Shown here: one piece after another, positions 36,058 to 44,710 of the stretch
Numbering within the stretch: the first letter of the stretch is position 1
How the letters are laid out: the number at the start of each line of letters is the position of its first letter
Assembly (NCBI RefSeq): GCF_018128065.1
Contig: NZ_CP072360.1
Coordinates: 124,001 to 188,000, forward strand
DNA from: Prevotella melaninogenica
GTDB lineage: Bacteria; Bacteroidota; Bacteroidia; Bacteroidales; Bacteroidaceae
Direction of reading: 5' to 3'
DNA: 64,000 bases
The notes under the pieces: generated by a model
Seen by the model: only the letters and a program-made list of their open reading frames with translations
The model's database searches: none
What the model was told of the DNA's origin: nothing
Position numbers and translations under genes: made by a program

Positions 36058-37655
36058 GTAACTATTCAGCGATAACCAATATATACAGTGCATATCAATT
36101 TTTCAAACCTTAAAATAAGGCTTGAATCGCATTATATGGAGTTTTGTCGTGCTTCTTAGCTGTTTCTACAATCGAATGAAGTTCAAGAAAAGCGTCTGCT
36201 CCGAAGTCAGAACGAAATGTACACGAGTTCTTTAGTTTGATTTTTAGCTTGCGTATTCCCCGTTCGCTCCCATTATTATCCGATGGTATCATCGGATTTT
36301 CAAGGAAATTGAAAATGTAATCTCTGCATTTGACTATGCCTTTTTTGAACGTAATGAACTTTTTACCAAGCCCCTCTATATTCTGTTTGAGCAGATTGTC
36401 TAAACGTCGGGTCCATGACACCTTGTCTATAACGTCGTTTGGATTGGTATTTCGCTCGTGAATGGCTTCACGGAACAGATTGGTTACTTTCCCAGACCAC
36501 TCTTGCTCAGTGTTCAACTCTGAGAGATATTGCAGTTCGCGGAGTAAGTGAGCAAGGCATACCTGATGATTGAGAAAATGGAGTGCAAAGTATGCGCTAT
36601 GGCGGTCGGTAACGGCAGTCATTCGTTCCAAGCTATCGCCAAATTTGTCTGCTAATACCTTCGATCCTCTTCCATCAGCACGGAAAAGCAATGTGTAATA
36701 AACAGTCTGTGCAATCCATGCCCAGTCGAGTCTTTTGTTACAGTACAAGCCGCTCTCATCGAAACCAACAACTGCTGCTGACTTGATATATTCTTTAATC
36801 TTATCAATCACAGGTTGCGCATTTCTCTTTGCCTCATTTACCCAGTTCACCAGCGAGCCTTCGCTTGGAGTGAGACCAAATACCTCACGCAAAAAACTTG
36901 CTATGCGACCGTAAGGAAGAAATTGCACGACACTCAGATAAACCACCAGAGTCTTTACGCTTGAATCATATACCACGTTGTTTGACCGCCGTCTCGGTAC
37001 CGTCCGAATACGTTCACCACAGTTCTTGCATATCATCACATAGTGTCGGATTTCCTTGATTACGGGCTTCAACTCAGGAATGGAAATAACTTGCGTCACA
37101 TAATCAAGCACACGTTCTGCATCTGATAAAGATTCTCCGCAACGAGTGCAATAGTTGGGTACCTCATCGATTATCTCGTCAGGTATGGAAGAGCAAGACA
37201 ACTTATGCCCATCATGTCCCTTTTGTCCTCCCGGCTTCTTACCACTTGGCTTACGGAGGCTTCGCGTTCTTCTGATAACCTCATCCTTTATACGCTCCTT
37301 GCTTGGCGGAGTACTGCTGTTATTAGAGTTCTTGTCAGGGTTTTCATACTTGGACAAGCGTTCCCGTAAGTTTGTAAGTTCCGTATCTTTCTTGCGGATT
37401 TGGAGGTTCAGAGCATTTATGTTACGGTTCAATTTGACATTCTCGGCATACTGCTGATTGACAGTTTCACGCAACAATCGCATCTCTTCCGTCATATCTT
37501 GTAATACTTTTGATATGTCCGTAACTTGCTCTTTCATAGGCGTAAAGGTACAAAGAAAATCTGAAATACGCAAGAAAAAATGAGCATCTTTATAGCCTTT
37601 ATACGAAGATTTTAGAGGAGAGAATACAGACTGGACAATACCGCTGAATAGTTAC
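36058..37655 (-). mobile_element. IS66-family (ISBst12-like) element 1, 1598 bp
   Basis: Ends GTAACTATTCAGCG at 36,058 and complement ending at 37,655. An 8-bp direct duplication TTGAAAAA flanks it (36,050-36,057 and 37,656-37,663), as expected for IS66. It contains one transposase gene and no tnpB. Its right duplication directly touches the end of a second copy at 37,664. Confidence 0.85.
36110..37537 (-). CDS. IS66-type transposase (single-gene form)
   Basis: 475 residues from the ATG at 37,537; an upstream in-frame start (MRISDFLCTF) is less likely. A coiled N-terminus (LLRETVNQQYAENVKLNRNI) is followed by the helix-turn and SSTPPSKER segment, a zinc-finger-like region (CTRCGESLSD, CKNCGERI), then DDE landmarks VVGFDESGLY, VTDRHSAYFALHFLNHQVC and the IS66 signature SDNNGSERGIRKLK. 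Uninterrupted. Confidence 0.87.
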   Translation of the reverse strand: MKEQVTDISKVLQDMTEEMRLLRETVNQQYAENVKLNRNINALNLQIRKKDTELTNLRERLSKYENPDKNSNNSSTPPSKERIKDEVIRRTRSLRKPSGKKPGGQKGHDGHKLSCSSIPDEIIDEVPNYCTRCGESLSDAERVLDYVTQVISIPELKPVIKEIRHYVMICKNCGERIRTVPRRRSNNVVYDSSVKTLVVYLSVVQFLPYGRIASFLREVFGLTPSEGSLVNWVNEAKRNAQPVIDKIKEYIKSAAVVGFDESGLYCNKRLDWAWIAQTVYYTLLFRADGRGSKVLADKFGDSLERMTAVTDRHSAYFALHFLNHQVCLAHLLRELQYLSELNTEQEWSGKVTNLFREAIHERNTNPNDVIDKVSWTRRLDNLLKQNIEGLGKKFITFKKGIVKCRDYIFNFLENPMIPSDNNGSERGIRKLKIKLKNSCTFRSDFGADAFLELHSIVETAKKHDKTPYNAIQALF

Positions 37656-37663
37656 TTGAAAAA

Positions 37664-38403
37664 GTAACTATTCAGCGGTATTAACCTGTTTGTGTTTTTT
37701 CCTCTAAAATCTTCGTATAAAGACTATAAAGATGCTCATTTTTTCTTGCGTATTTCAGCTTTTCTTTGTACCTTTACGCCTATGAAAGAGCAAGTTACGG
37801 ACATATCAAAAGTATTACACGACATGACGGAAGAGATGCGATTGTTGCGTGAAACTGTCAATCAGCAGTATGTCGAAATTATCAAATTGAATCGTAACAT
37901 AAATGCTCTGAACCTCCAAATCCGCAAGAAAGATACGGAACTTACAAACTTACGGGAACGCTTGGCCAAGTATGAAAACCCTGACAAGAACTCTAATAAC
38001 AGTAGCACTCCACCAAGCAAGGAGCGTATGAAGGATGAGGTTGTCAGAAGAACAAGAAGTCTGCGTAAGCCAAGTGGTAAGAAGCCGGGAGGACAAAAGG
38101 GACATGATGGGCATAAGTTGTCTTGTTCTTCCGTACCTGACGAGATAATCGATGAGGTACCCAACTATTGTACTCGTTGCGGAGAATCTTTATCAGACGC
38201 AGAGCGTGTACTTGATTATGTGACGCAGGTTATTTCTATTCCAGAGTTGAAGCCTGTAATCAAGGAAATCCGACACTATGTGATGGTATGCAAGAACTGT
38301 GGCGAACGTATTCGGACGGTACCGAGACGGCGGTCAAACAACGTGGTATATGCTTCAAGCGTAAAGACTCTGGTAGTTTATCTGAGTGTCGTGCAGTTAC
38401 TTC
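37664..38403 (+). mobile_element. IS66-family element 2, 3' truncated and head-to-head with element 1
   Basis: Starts GTAACTATTCAGCGG right after the shared TTGAAAAA. It is a close copy of element 1 in the opposite direction but stops matching near 38,403, in mid-transposase. The other end and its duplication are missing. Confidence 0.8.
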
Positions 38404-38453
38404 TAAACGTTGGAGTGATAAGTATTCCGAAAGGGAGAGAGAAATATTTGTAA
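37782..38453 (+). pseudogene. Truncated IS66 transposase
   Basis: Begins MKEQVTDISKVLHDMTEE and matches the intact copy through the SSTPPSKER segment and both CxxC pairs, as far as VKTLVVYLSVVQLL. It then runs into foreign codons (NVGVISIPKGREKYL) and stops at 38,453. The whole DDE core is missing, so it cannot be active; it could at most act as a DNA-binding decoy. Confidence 0.85.
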
Positions 38454-38481
38454 ATCCAAAAAGAAAAGTTTTGTTTCTGTT

Positions 38482-38560
38482 TGCTATCATTTTTAACATT
38501 TCACGTATCTTACTATATTACAACAAGTTAAGTATATACTAAAACTGACAGAAGTGACAG
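38482..38560 (+). repeat. ~108-bp extragenic repeat, diverged copy 4
   Basis: Reads TTGCTATCATTTTTAACATTTC and ends GAAGTGACAG, matching the ends of the other copies with a shorter, changed middle. Confidence 0.45.
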
Positions 38561-38641
38561 GAAAATTAGTTTATGGTTTACTCGGTAAAACGAAGTATCA
38601 AACGAGGAAACAGGTACGAAATATTAAGACAAAATAGACCC

Positions 38642-38684
38642 CCTCTTCTAATTTCTTACCATCTTGAAAAGAAATTAGAAGAGG
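38642..38684. terminator. Hairpin after the DUF4919 gene
   Basis: Perfect 16-base arms CCTCTTCTAATTTCTT and complement with an 11-base loop. It lies 24 bases past the DUF4919 stop. No strong U tract, so factor-independent action is uncertain. Confidence 0.6.
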
Positions 38685-38707
38685 TTTCCAATACTATTCA
38701 AATATTA

Positions 38708-39409
38708 TCATTCATTTTTAAAAACGGCTTCTCTTTCGATCTCAAGAACACGTGTTATATCAAAATAAATCTCAGGAGACGAATAAACATCATTGGTTTT
38801 ACCCAACACAAGACGGTCACATTTATCTATAAGCATCTGAGAATTTACTTCAAGAAGACCAAGGAAAAAGTAAAGAAAGTTGTACTCATCCCCAACTGTT
38901 GTAACAGAGAAAGGGTGTTCCTTACTACCATCACCAGTCATGAAGATTGTATCGAGAATGCGTGATAAACGAACGGAATAGACCTTAAGACTATCGCTCA
39001 ACATCCATGATTTATCGGGTTCAGTGGTTGAAAGTTTTCTAAAGTGATAAATCTTAGACACAATAGCATTCGTATTAAGCGGATTGCTGGCAAGAACCTT
39101 ATCTGCAAGCGTAGCAGCAACATCAAACTTACCTTCGTTCCTGGCTGTCGACATATCAAGTTCCATAAACATATCTCGACCATTATTTAGGTAAGTCCGT
39201 CCATAAACAGCCAAGATTTTGTCTTCAGCAGTCAATGTGGTATCAGCGTCAACATTGATAAGAATATCAACTAACTGCTGAACATGCTGTGGATTAACAT
39301 TCACTTCTGCCTTTATCTTATCCCAATTGACAGACATAAATGTCTTATCCGTCTGTGCTGATACTGCTAACGGTAGCAGTAACAACATGAAAGCAAACAA
39401 CTTTCTCAT
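38708..39409 (-). CDS. DUF4919 family exported protein
   Basis: 233 residues with a clear Sec signal peptide (LFAFMLLLLPLAVSAQ, cut after about residue 19). The mature part is helical (VQQLVDILINVDADTTLT, VYGRTYLNNG, NAIVSKIYHF), and the SVTTVGDEYNFLYF segment near the end fits the DUF4919 proteins of Bacteroidota. The role is unknown; a periplasmic or surface location is expected. It stands alone with its own hairpin downstream. Confidence 0.7.
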   Translation of the reverse strand: MRKLFAFMLLLLPLAVSAQTDKTFMSVNWDKIKAEVNVNPQHVQQLVDILINVDADTTLTAEDKILAVYGRTYLNNGRDMFMELDMSTARNEGKFDVAATLADKVLASNPLNTNAIVSKIYHFRKLSTTEPDKSWMLSDSLKVYSVRLSRILDTIFMTGDGSKEHPFSVTTVGDEYNFLYFFLGLLEVNSQMLIDKCDRLVLGKTNDVYSSPEIYFDITRVLEIEREAVFKNE

Positions 39410-39555
39410 AGTCTTTTTGAATTTGTTTTTTATATATTTGTTAAGTCTTTGGATGTTATTGTATTTCTTCTTTATATAGTTGCCTTAGCATCTCGAGTAA
39501 TCTTAGGGTCATAGTTTTCTTAGTTTTCCTTATCTTTATAAGGCTGAGAGCGCTC

Positions 39556-41097
39556 TCATCTCTCAGCCCAGTCGCTCCTATCCAAGTTTCTATACCCTAT
39601 TGCCTCAGCGATATGCTGTACTTGTACAACCTCAGCCTCTTCCAAGTCGGCTATCGAACGCGCTACTTTTAGGATTCTGTTATAGGCACGAGCAGACAGC
39701 TTCAAACGCTCCATGGCATCACGAAGCAACTTGATAGAAGCTTCATCAGGCTCAGCAAACTCATGAATCATACGCTCAGTCATCTGTGCGTTGCAATGAA
39801 TATTACGATAACTACTGAAGCGGTCGGTCTGAATAGCACGTGCACGGATAACCCGTTCACGAATGGCAGCACTTGCTTCGCCTGGTGTTGCCTGTGATAT
39901 ATCCTTGAAAGGGAGAGGAGCTATCTCACACTGAATGTCTATTCTGTCCATTAACGGACCAGAAATCTTAGCAAGATACTTCTGAATCTGCCCTGGTGTA
40001 CAAACACAATGATGCGTAGGATCAGCAAAATAGCCACAGGGACAAGGATTCATACTTGCCACAAACATAAAGCTACAAGGATAAGTAACAGTATATTTTG
40101 CACGTGAAATCGTTATGCGACGGTCTTCCAAAGGCTGACGAAGCACTTCTAAGGTATGTTTGTTAAATTCTGGTAACTCATCACAAAAGAGCACCCCATT
40201 ATGTGCAAGCGTTATTTCACCTGGCATCGGATTCGCTCCACCACCGACGAGTGCAACCTCAGAGATAGTATGGTGAGGACTACGGAAAGGACGTTGCGTA
40301 ATCAATCCGGTGTCACGATGCAACTTTCCGGCTATGGAATGAATCTGTGTTGTTTCCAAACTCTCCGAAAGAGATAAAGGGGGAAGAATGGAGGGAAGGC
40401 GTTTTGCCATCATACTCTTACCACTTCCAGGCGGTCCAACCATGATAAGATTATGTCCACCAGCCGCAGCTACCTCTAATGCTCGCTTTACATTCTCTTG
40501 TCCACGCACATCAGCAAAGTCGAGATCGAAAGCATATTGATGCTCATAAAACTCTTTACGAGTATCGACAAAGCATGGTTCTGGGGTCGATGTACCATTA
40601 AGAAAGTCAATAACTTGCAGGATATTATCCATTCCATAAACCTCTAACGTGTCTACGACTGCCGCTTCATGTTCATTCGCTTTCGGTACAATAATACCTT
40701 TGAACTTCTCTGCACGTGCCTTTATGGCTATGGGTAGCACACCCTTAACAGGCTGCAACGTACCATCGAGGCTCAGTTCCCCAACAAGCATAAACTCACG
40801 TAAATGGTCACAACTCATCTTCTCATTGGCAGCCAAGATAGCAATTGCCAATGGGAGATCGAAACTGGAACCTTCCTTCTTGAGGTCGGCAGGAGCAAGA
40901 TTTGCGGTGATATCGGCTACAGGAAACTTATAGCCATTGTTAAGAAGCGCTGCAGCAATACGGTCATGGCTTTCCTTTACCGCTCCATCAGCAAGACCGG
41001 TAAGATGGAACAAGACGCCCCGAGTGATACTAACTTCAACTGTTACGGTGGTGACTTCCATTCCGTTGACAGCTGCACAGAATGTTTTTACAAGCAC
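39556..41097 (-). CDS. yifB: YifB/ComM-family Mg-chelatase-like AAA+ ATPase
   Basis: 513 residues, the usual length. An N-terminal Lon-like domain (GLADGAVKESHDRIAAAL, FDLPLAIAILAANEKM) precedes the AAA+ module: Walker A GPPGSGKSMMAKRLPSIL near residue 215, Walker B GVLFCDELPEF, then the CPCGYFADPTHHC cysteine segment, and a C-terminal lid (SARAYNRILKVARSIADLE). In related bacteria ComM is a branch-migration helicase acting in natural transformation. Start at 41,097, 11 bases after the stop of the upstream lipoprotein gene, suggesting a shared transcript. Confidence 0.9.
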   Translation of the reverse strand: MLVKTFCAAVNGMEVTTVTVEVSITRGVLFHLTGLADGAVKESHDRIAAALLNNGYKFPVADITANLAPADLKKEGSSFDLPLAIAILAANEKMSCDHLREFMLVGELSLDGTLQPVKGVLPIAIKARAEKFKGIIVPKANEHEAAVVDTLEVYGMDNILQVIDFLNGTSTPEPCFVDTRKEFYEHQYAFDLDFADVRGQENVKRALEVAAAGGHNLIMVGPPGSGKSMMAKRLPSILPPLSLSESLETTQIHSIAGKLHRDTGLITQRPFRSPHHTISEVALVGGGANPMPGEITLAHNGVLFCDELPEFNKHTLEVLRQPLEDRRITISRAKYTVTYPCSFMFVASMNPCPCGYFADPTHHCVCTPGQIQKYLAKISGPLMDRIDIQCEIAPLPFKDISQATPGEASAAIRERVIRARAIQTDRFSSYRNIHCNAQMTERMIHEFAEPDEASIKLLRDAMERLKLSARAYNRILKVARSIADLEEAEVVQVQHIAEAIGYRNLDRSDWAER

Positions 41098-41108
41098 AAT
41101 ATTGGTTT

Positions 41109-42104
41109 TTAGTCGGTGCCATAACGCTGACGGATGGTATTAGCAGTGATATTTCTTTCAACAACTTTTCCGTTGCGAATGACGATATTATCAGGTATGG
41201 TATTTAGTCCAAAGGTTTTGAGCAGAGGTGTGTTAAGTAGCTTTCCATCACAAACATTGAAAAACTCAATCCCGTCACGCTCTAATGTTTGTCTTACTTC
41301 CTTAGGATTAGCATCCACACAGATTCCCAAAGCACCTATCTTTCCAGCTTTCACGGCATCATTCAACGCACGCTGAATATCAAGACTTTCGTAACTCCAT
41401 GCAGCCCAAGTATTGATGATAATAACACTCTTGCCTTGAAAAGATGCATTATTAACCATCTTTCCATTGACATCCTTAGCTGAAAACTTAGGCATCATAC
41501 TACCGACTGGTAGCGAACCAAGTTCAGTTAATTGTCGTTGGAGACGTTTCAAATTGGCATCATCAGGCTGTTCTTTTATTAATAATGACAAAAGTTTCGT
41601 AGCCTGCTTATAGTCAGGACTTTCTGTTTGGACAAGATAACGATTGAGCAAATACACGCTTACAACAGACTCTGGATGGTCATTAATAAACTGTAAAGCA
41701 TACTTCAACTCCTCTGGGGGTGAAACACTTGCTATCTGTTTACGAAACTTAGTCATTAATTCATTCTCTTTCGTTCCCTCCACCTCCATCTCTTTCAAGT
41801 GGGAAGCATCCGCTTTCACTTCAACCGCTTCACCTGGTTCGGCAAAGATAGGCTGTGTAGAAAAATTAGGAAACTTGATTATCAGCGTAGAAGGTTTACT
41901 GCAAGGCTTTTCATAAGAGAAGCGACCAGCCTCAATCTTGATTGTATCCAAACCATCGATACCACCATCAGGACTATAAACATAAAGCTCGCCTTGATTC
42001 ATGTGCAAGAAGCGTCCCTCTATCTTGAAGTAACCGCTACGGGTACCACAAGAAACTAACAGCAGGGAGAACAAGAGTATGTATGCTATTCGCTTCATGC
42101 GCAT
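41109..42104 (-). CDS. Thioredoxin-fold lipoprotein lacking the CXXC motif
   Basis: 331 residues. Lipobox LLVSC (Cys near residue 19), then a DUF4369-like beta domain (GYFKIEGRFLHMNQGELYVY), a linker, and a C-terminal AhpC/TSA-thioredoxin domain (GSMMPKFSAKDVNGKMV). At the place where TlpA-like proteins have WCxxC this protein reads NTWAAWSYESLD: both cysteines are replaced. The cis-Pro region (LNTIPDNIVI) is kept. It therefore probably has no disulfide-reductase activity and may have a binding role. Outer- or inner-membrane anchoring is not resolvable. Confidence 0.8.
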   Translation of the reverse strand: MRMKRIAYILLFSLLLVSCGTRSGYFKIEGRFLHMNQGELYVYSPDGGIDGLDTIKIEAGRFSYEKPCSKPSTLIIKFPNFSTQPIFAEPGEAVEVKADASHLKEMEVEGTKENELMTKFRKQIASVSPPEELKYALQFINDHPESVVSVYLLNRYLVQTESPDYKQATKLLSLLIKEQPDDANLKRLQRQLTELGSLPVGSMMPKFSAKDVNGKMVNNASFQGKSVIIINTWAAWSYESLDIQRALNDAVKAGKIGALGICVDANPKEVRQTLERDGIEFFNVCDGKLLNTPLLKTFGLNTIPDNIVIRNGKVVERNITANTIRQRYGTD

Positions 42105-42122
42105 AGAGATTTAAGAAAAAAG

Positions 42123-42208
42123 TGCCGCGAGCGGGACTCGAACCCGCACAGCCATTACTGGCCAAGGGATTTTAAGTCCCTCGTGTCTACCAATTCCACC
42201 ATTGCGGC
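42123..42208 (-). tRNA. tRNA-Leu (anticodon UAA)
   Basis: 86 bases on the minus strand. The anticodon stem-loop GGGACTTAAAATCCC places TAA in the anticodon. A long variable arm (TGGCCAGTAATGGCTG) and the T-arm GGGTTCGAGTCCC are clear, and the acceptor strands GCCGC/GCGGC pair. CCA is not encoded, as usual in this phylum. Confidence 0.93.
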
Positions 42209-42267
42209 AAACCGTTTGCAAAGGTAAGGCTAAATCTCCGAACTGGCAAAAGTTTTGCAAGTTTTTT

Positions 42268-42335
42268 TAGCTTATTAGCCTTATTAGGCTTATTAGGCTT
42301 ATTGGGCTAATAAGCCTAATAAGGCTAATTGCCCC
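42268..42335. repeat. Ten-base TTAGGCTTAT-type repeat forming a hairpin
   Basis: TTATTAGGCT-type decamers repeat several times, then recur as their complement (AATAAGCCTA), so the stretch can fold into a long stem. A related block lies at 62,339-62,395. It sits between the lipoprotein gene and tRNA-Leu and may act as a terminator. Confidence 0.6.
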
Positions 42336-42343
42336 AATAGCCC

Positions 42344-42928
42344 TCAATTCACTCCCAACACGCCATAAGGTCCTGTACTGCTTGCCCGATAGCGTGTTAA
42401 TTTCTTTCCACTGTCGCCCGAAACGATATTTCCTCCCGTATTGAGATTATACTTACGATGGCAATTGGTGCAGGTAGCAAGACCATCACTGCTTAACTTC
42501 AACTCGTAAGAACGTAGAGGAAGTGCATTTGTACTAAAACAATTAGGACACTGCAAGTCGTAGGCATAGAAAGGAGAAGGATTATCTAAATTGCCATAAC
42601 CAACGATAAGTCCATTGTTCATGCCCACGTGCTTCCAGCTCTCCAACCTAAGGTCAATACCATCAAACCAAACGGGAGCCGTTGATTTCAGTCCTTGATT
42701 ATTCTCAAAGGCAAAACTATAACGACCACTAACAAAGTTAGTTTTGATGATACAATAAACACCTGGGGACAGTGGATTCATTGCAGAGGAAAGGATTGGG
42801 TCTTGATGAGTTTCATTATGAAAGGTGAAGAAGTTGCGATAACTGCTATACTCATAATCTACAACATCGCCACAAGACGATAATAAGATTACGAGCAAAA
42901 ACAAAACTGATTGAATTATTCTCTTCAT
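42344..42928 (-). CDS. Lipoprotein with two CxxC pairs
   Basis: 194 residues. Lipobox LLSSC (Cys near residue 19). In the second half CPNC and CTNC, about 30 residues apart, are followed by HRKYNLNTGG; the layout suggests a small metal site such as a zinc ribbon or Rieske-like fold. A histidine follows the second pair but the classical Rieske spacing is not evident. The role is unknown. Confidence 0.65.
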   Translation of the reverse strand: MKRIIQSVLFLLVILLSSCGDVVDYEYSSYRNFFTFHNETHQDPILSSAMNPLSPGVYCIIKTNFVSGRYSFAFENNQGLKSTAPVWFDGIDLRLESWKHVGMNNGLIVGYGNLDNPSPFYAYDLQCPNCFSTNALPLRSYELKLSSDGLATCTNCHRKYNLNTGGNIVSGDSGKKLTRYRASSTGPYGVLGVN

Positions 42929-43046
42929 ACCAAACTTCTAATTGATTGTTATCCAATAAACCTTTAATATCTTACTCCTCCCACGAAGGCTATTAATAGG
43001 AACAAGTTGTTCATACTTTTGCATCAAACAGTATCGTGATTAACAC

Positions 43047-43134
43047 TCCGCACATGTTGTGCGAGCCATCCGCACCACATGTGCGAAGCGTCAACACAAC
43101 ACGTGCGGAGTATCAGCACAATTGATAAAGCATA
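43047..43134. repeat. 22-nt periodic degenerate array 3
   Basis: Units start at 43,047, 43,069, 43,091 and 43,113, exactly 22 nt apart. Each of the first three contains an imperfect palindrome such as CGCACatgttGTGCG. The core sequence differs completely from arrays 1 and 2, but the period and palindrome placement are the same. Confidence 0.78.
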
Positions 43135-43231
43135 CCAATGCGAACCGAAAAGGGAAATACTTAACAGACAAGATGTCCTCAAAACCTCCCTATTACATCA
43201 CCCTCCTCTCTGAAGAAAGAGGAAAAAAGAT

Positions 43232-43681
43232 TTACTCAAATGGTATCATTGCCAGTGCATCGGCAATCTTCTCAATACCTTCCTGCAAAGGCTTTGACAC
43301 CATTCCCTTTGCAAAGAAAGGGATATCAGCATCAATGGTGAGCTTCATCTTTGAAGAGGTCTCTGTGACGGGTAGTATCTGAATCCAAAAGTTGAATGAT
43401 AAGGGAGAGTTGTCACTCTCAAACTTAATCGTCTTAGGCTCTTCTCGCTCTATGATACGCATAGAAATCTGACCAACGGGGTCAACATTCATGGACAGTG
43501 AGTGCTTATCAAAGGTGAGATTTTGCAATCTTTCTTTCACCTTGTCCATGTCATCATTACCAGTAGAACCTTCTGGAAGACGCTCTTTCAGACGCTGTAT
43601 ATTATTTAAATCGCTCAGCGTGTTGTAAACACTCTGCTGAGAATGGGCAATTTGCTTTACGCTACTTTCAAACTTTGTCAT
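43232..43681 (-). CDS. SRPBCC-fold (START-like) protein
   Basis: 149 residues from the ATG at 43,681 (MTKFESSVKQIAHSQQ); the longer frame upstream has no support. The pattern SVKQIAHSQQSVYNTLSDL, FDKHSLSMNVDPVGQIS and a C-terminal amphipathic helix (LQEGIEKIADALAMIP) is typical of SRPBCC ligand-binding proteins. It follows pyrE by about 170 bases, a common neighbour in Bacteroidales. The ligand is unknown. Confidence 0.75.
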   Translation of the reverse strand: MTKFESSVKQIAHSQQSVYNTLSDLNNIQRLKERLPEGSTGNDDMDKVKERLQNLTFDKHSLSMNVDPVGQISMRIIEREEPKTIKFESDNSPLSFNFWIQILPVTETSSKMKLTIDADIPFFAKGMVSKPLQEGIEKIADALAMIPFE

Positions 43682-43852
43682 TGAATATTTTATTTGGAAG
43701 TTAAGGAGAGAAAGACAGGAAGTAAACGGAAAAGATTGTAACATATATATCTAAATGTAGGGACGCACGAACCATGCGCTCGTTACACAAAAATCGCATA
43801 CAAACAATCCCTTTGAAATAAAAGACTTTACCCCCTGTGGAATGCTTTGATA

Positions 43853-44485
43853 TTACTTTCTCCAATTCGCAGGGTCTTTACGCCAATCATGTAGCATAGA
43901 AACCTCAGACTCCTTGATATAACCAGTCTCAAGCGCTTTCTCTACAACATGCTCATAATCGGTAAGCGTTACAAGCTTTACATTAGCCTCACGGAATGCC
44001 TCCTCAGCTACTGGGAAACCATAGGTATAAGAAGCAACCATACCCACAACTTCAAAACCAGCTTCACGAAGGGCAGCAACAGCCTTCAACGAAGAGCCAC
44101 CAGTAGAGATAAGGTCTTCTACAACGACAACCTTCGAACCCACAGGTAGTTCACCTTCAATCTGATTCTTCATACCATGGTCCTTTGGCTTCGGGCGAAC
44201 GTATGCGTAAGGCAATGCCAACTCATCAGCAACGAGCATACCCTGCGCAATGGCACCCGTAGCAACACCGGCCACAGCCGTAGCCTCTGGGAAGTTTTCA
44301 AGGATAGCATGCACCAACTCGAGCTTCACAAACGAACGCACATCATGGAACGATAACGTCTTGCGATTATCACAATAGAATGGTGACTTCCAACCACTTG
44401 CCCATGTAAATGGGTCATTAGGCAGCAACTTAATAGCTTTAATTCCGAGCAGTTTGCCTGCAAAGACTTTCTTTAAATCTTCCAT
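43853..44485 (-). CDS. pyrE: Orotate phosphoribosyltransferase
   Basis: 210 residues, the normal length. It joins orotate to PRPP to give OMP, the fifth step of pyrimidine synthesis, in the cytoplasm. Visible motifs are the PRPP-binding loop VVVVEDLISTGGSS (about residues 115-128), the dimer-loop region YVRPKPKDHGMKNQIEG, and FYCDNRKTLSF near the N-terminus. A -7 type site lies 30 bases upstream. Confidence 0.95.
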   Translation of the reverse strand: MEDLKKVFAGKLLGIKAIKLLPNDPFTWASGWKSPFYCDNRKTLSFHDVRSFVKLELVHAILENFPEATAVAGVATGAIAQGMLVADELALPYAYVRPKPKDHGMKNQIEGELPVGSKVVVVEDLISTGGSSLKAVAALREAGFEVVGMVASYTYGFPVAEEAFREANVKLVTLTDYEHVVEKALETGYIKESEVSMLHDWRKDPANWRK

Positions 44486-44514
44486 CTTGATAGTTTATGG
44501 TTATATTCTAACTG

Positions 44515-44522
44515 CAAACTTA
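44515..44522 (-). promoter_or_regulatory. -7 element of the pyrE promoter
   Basis: TAAGTTTG on the minus strand fits TAnnTTTG, 29 bases before the pyrE ATG. A TTTG about 24 bases further upstream is a somewhat distant -33 partner. Confidence 0.45.
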
Positions 44523-44608
44523 CGCATTTTTTCTGAGATTAAAGGACAAAAACATGATAAAAGAAAATAACGACCTATTTGCCTTTATTTTTCATTTACA
44601 GCAAGCAG

Positions 44609-44645
44609 AAAGGGATGCACCCATTAACCGGTACACCCCTTTTTG
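44609..44645. terminator. Imperfect hairpin between the Ig-like lipoprotein gene and pyrE
   Basis: AAAGGGATG pairs with CACCCCTTT around an 18-base loop and is followed by Ts on the plus strand. It is a possible terminator for the polysaccharide locus, but weak. Confidence 0.35.
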
Positions 44646-44710
44646 CCTTATAAAGACCAGTCCGATAACGGAAAATCTTTATTTATACAATAAAATATGT
44701 CAGTCAAAGA

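Larger units (their letters stand above)
38404..38707. other. Gap after the truncated IS66, with repeat and hairpin
   Basis: About 300 bases without a gene. It holds a weak fourth copy of the ~108-bp repeat (38,482-38,560) and the hairpin at 38,642-38,684. Confidence 0.5.

Noticed and set aside
39542..39568. GGCTGAGAG/CTCTCAGCC hairpin at the end of yifB as a firm terminator
   Set aside because: It overlaps the stop codon and has no U tract on either strand, so I do not call it.
43047..43134. The 22-nt arrays as CRISPR arrays
   Set aside because: Units are only 22 nt with no constant repeat/unique spacer division, units are degenerate, and no cas genes are present.
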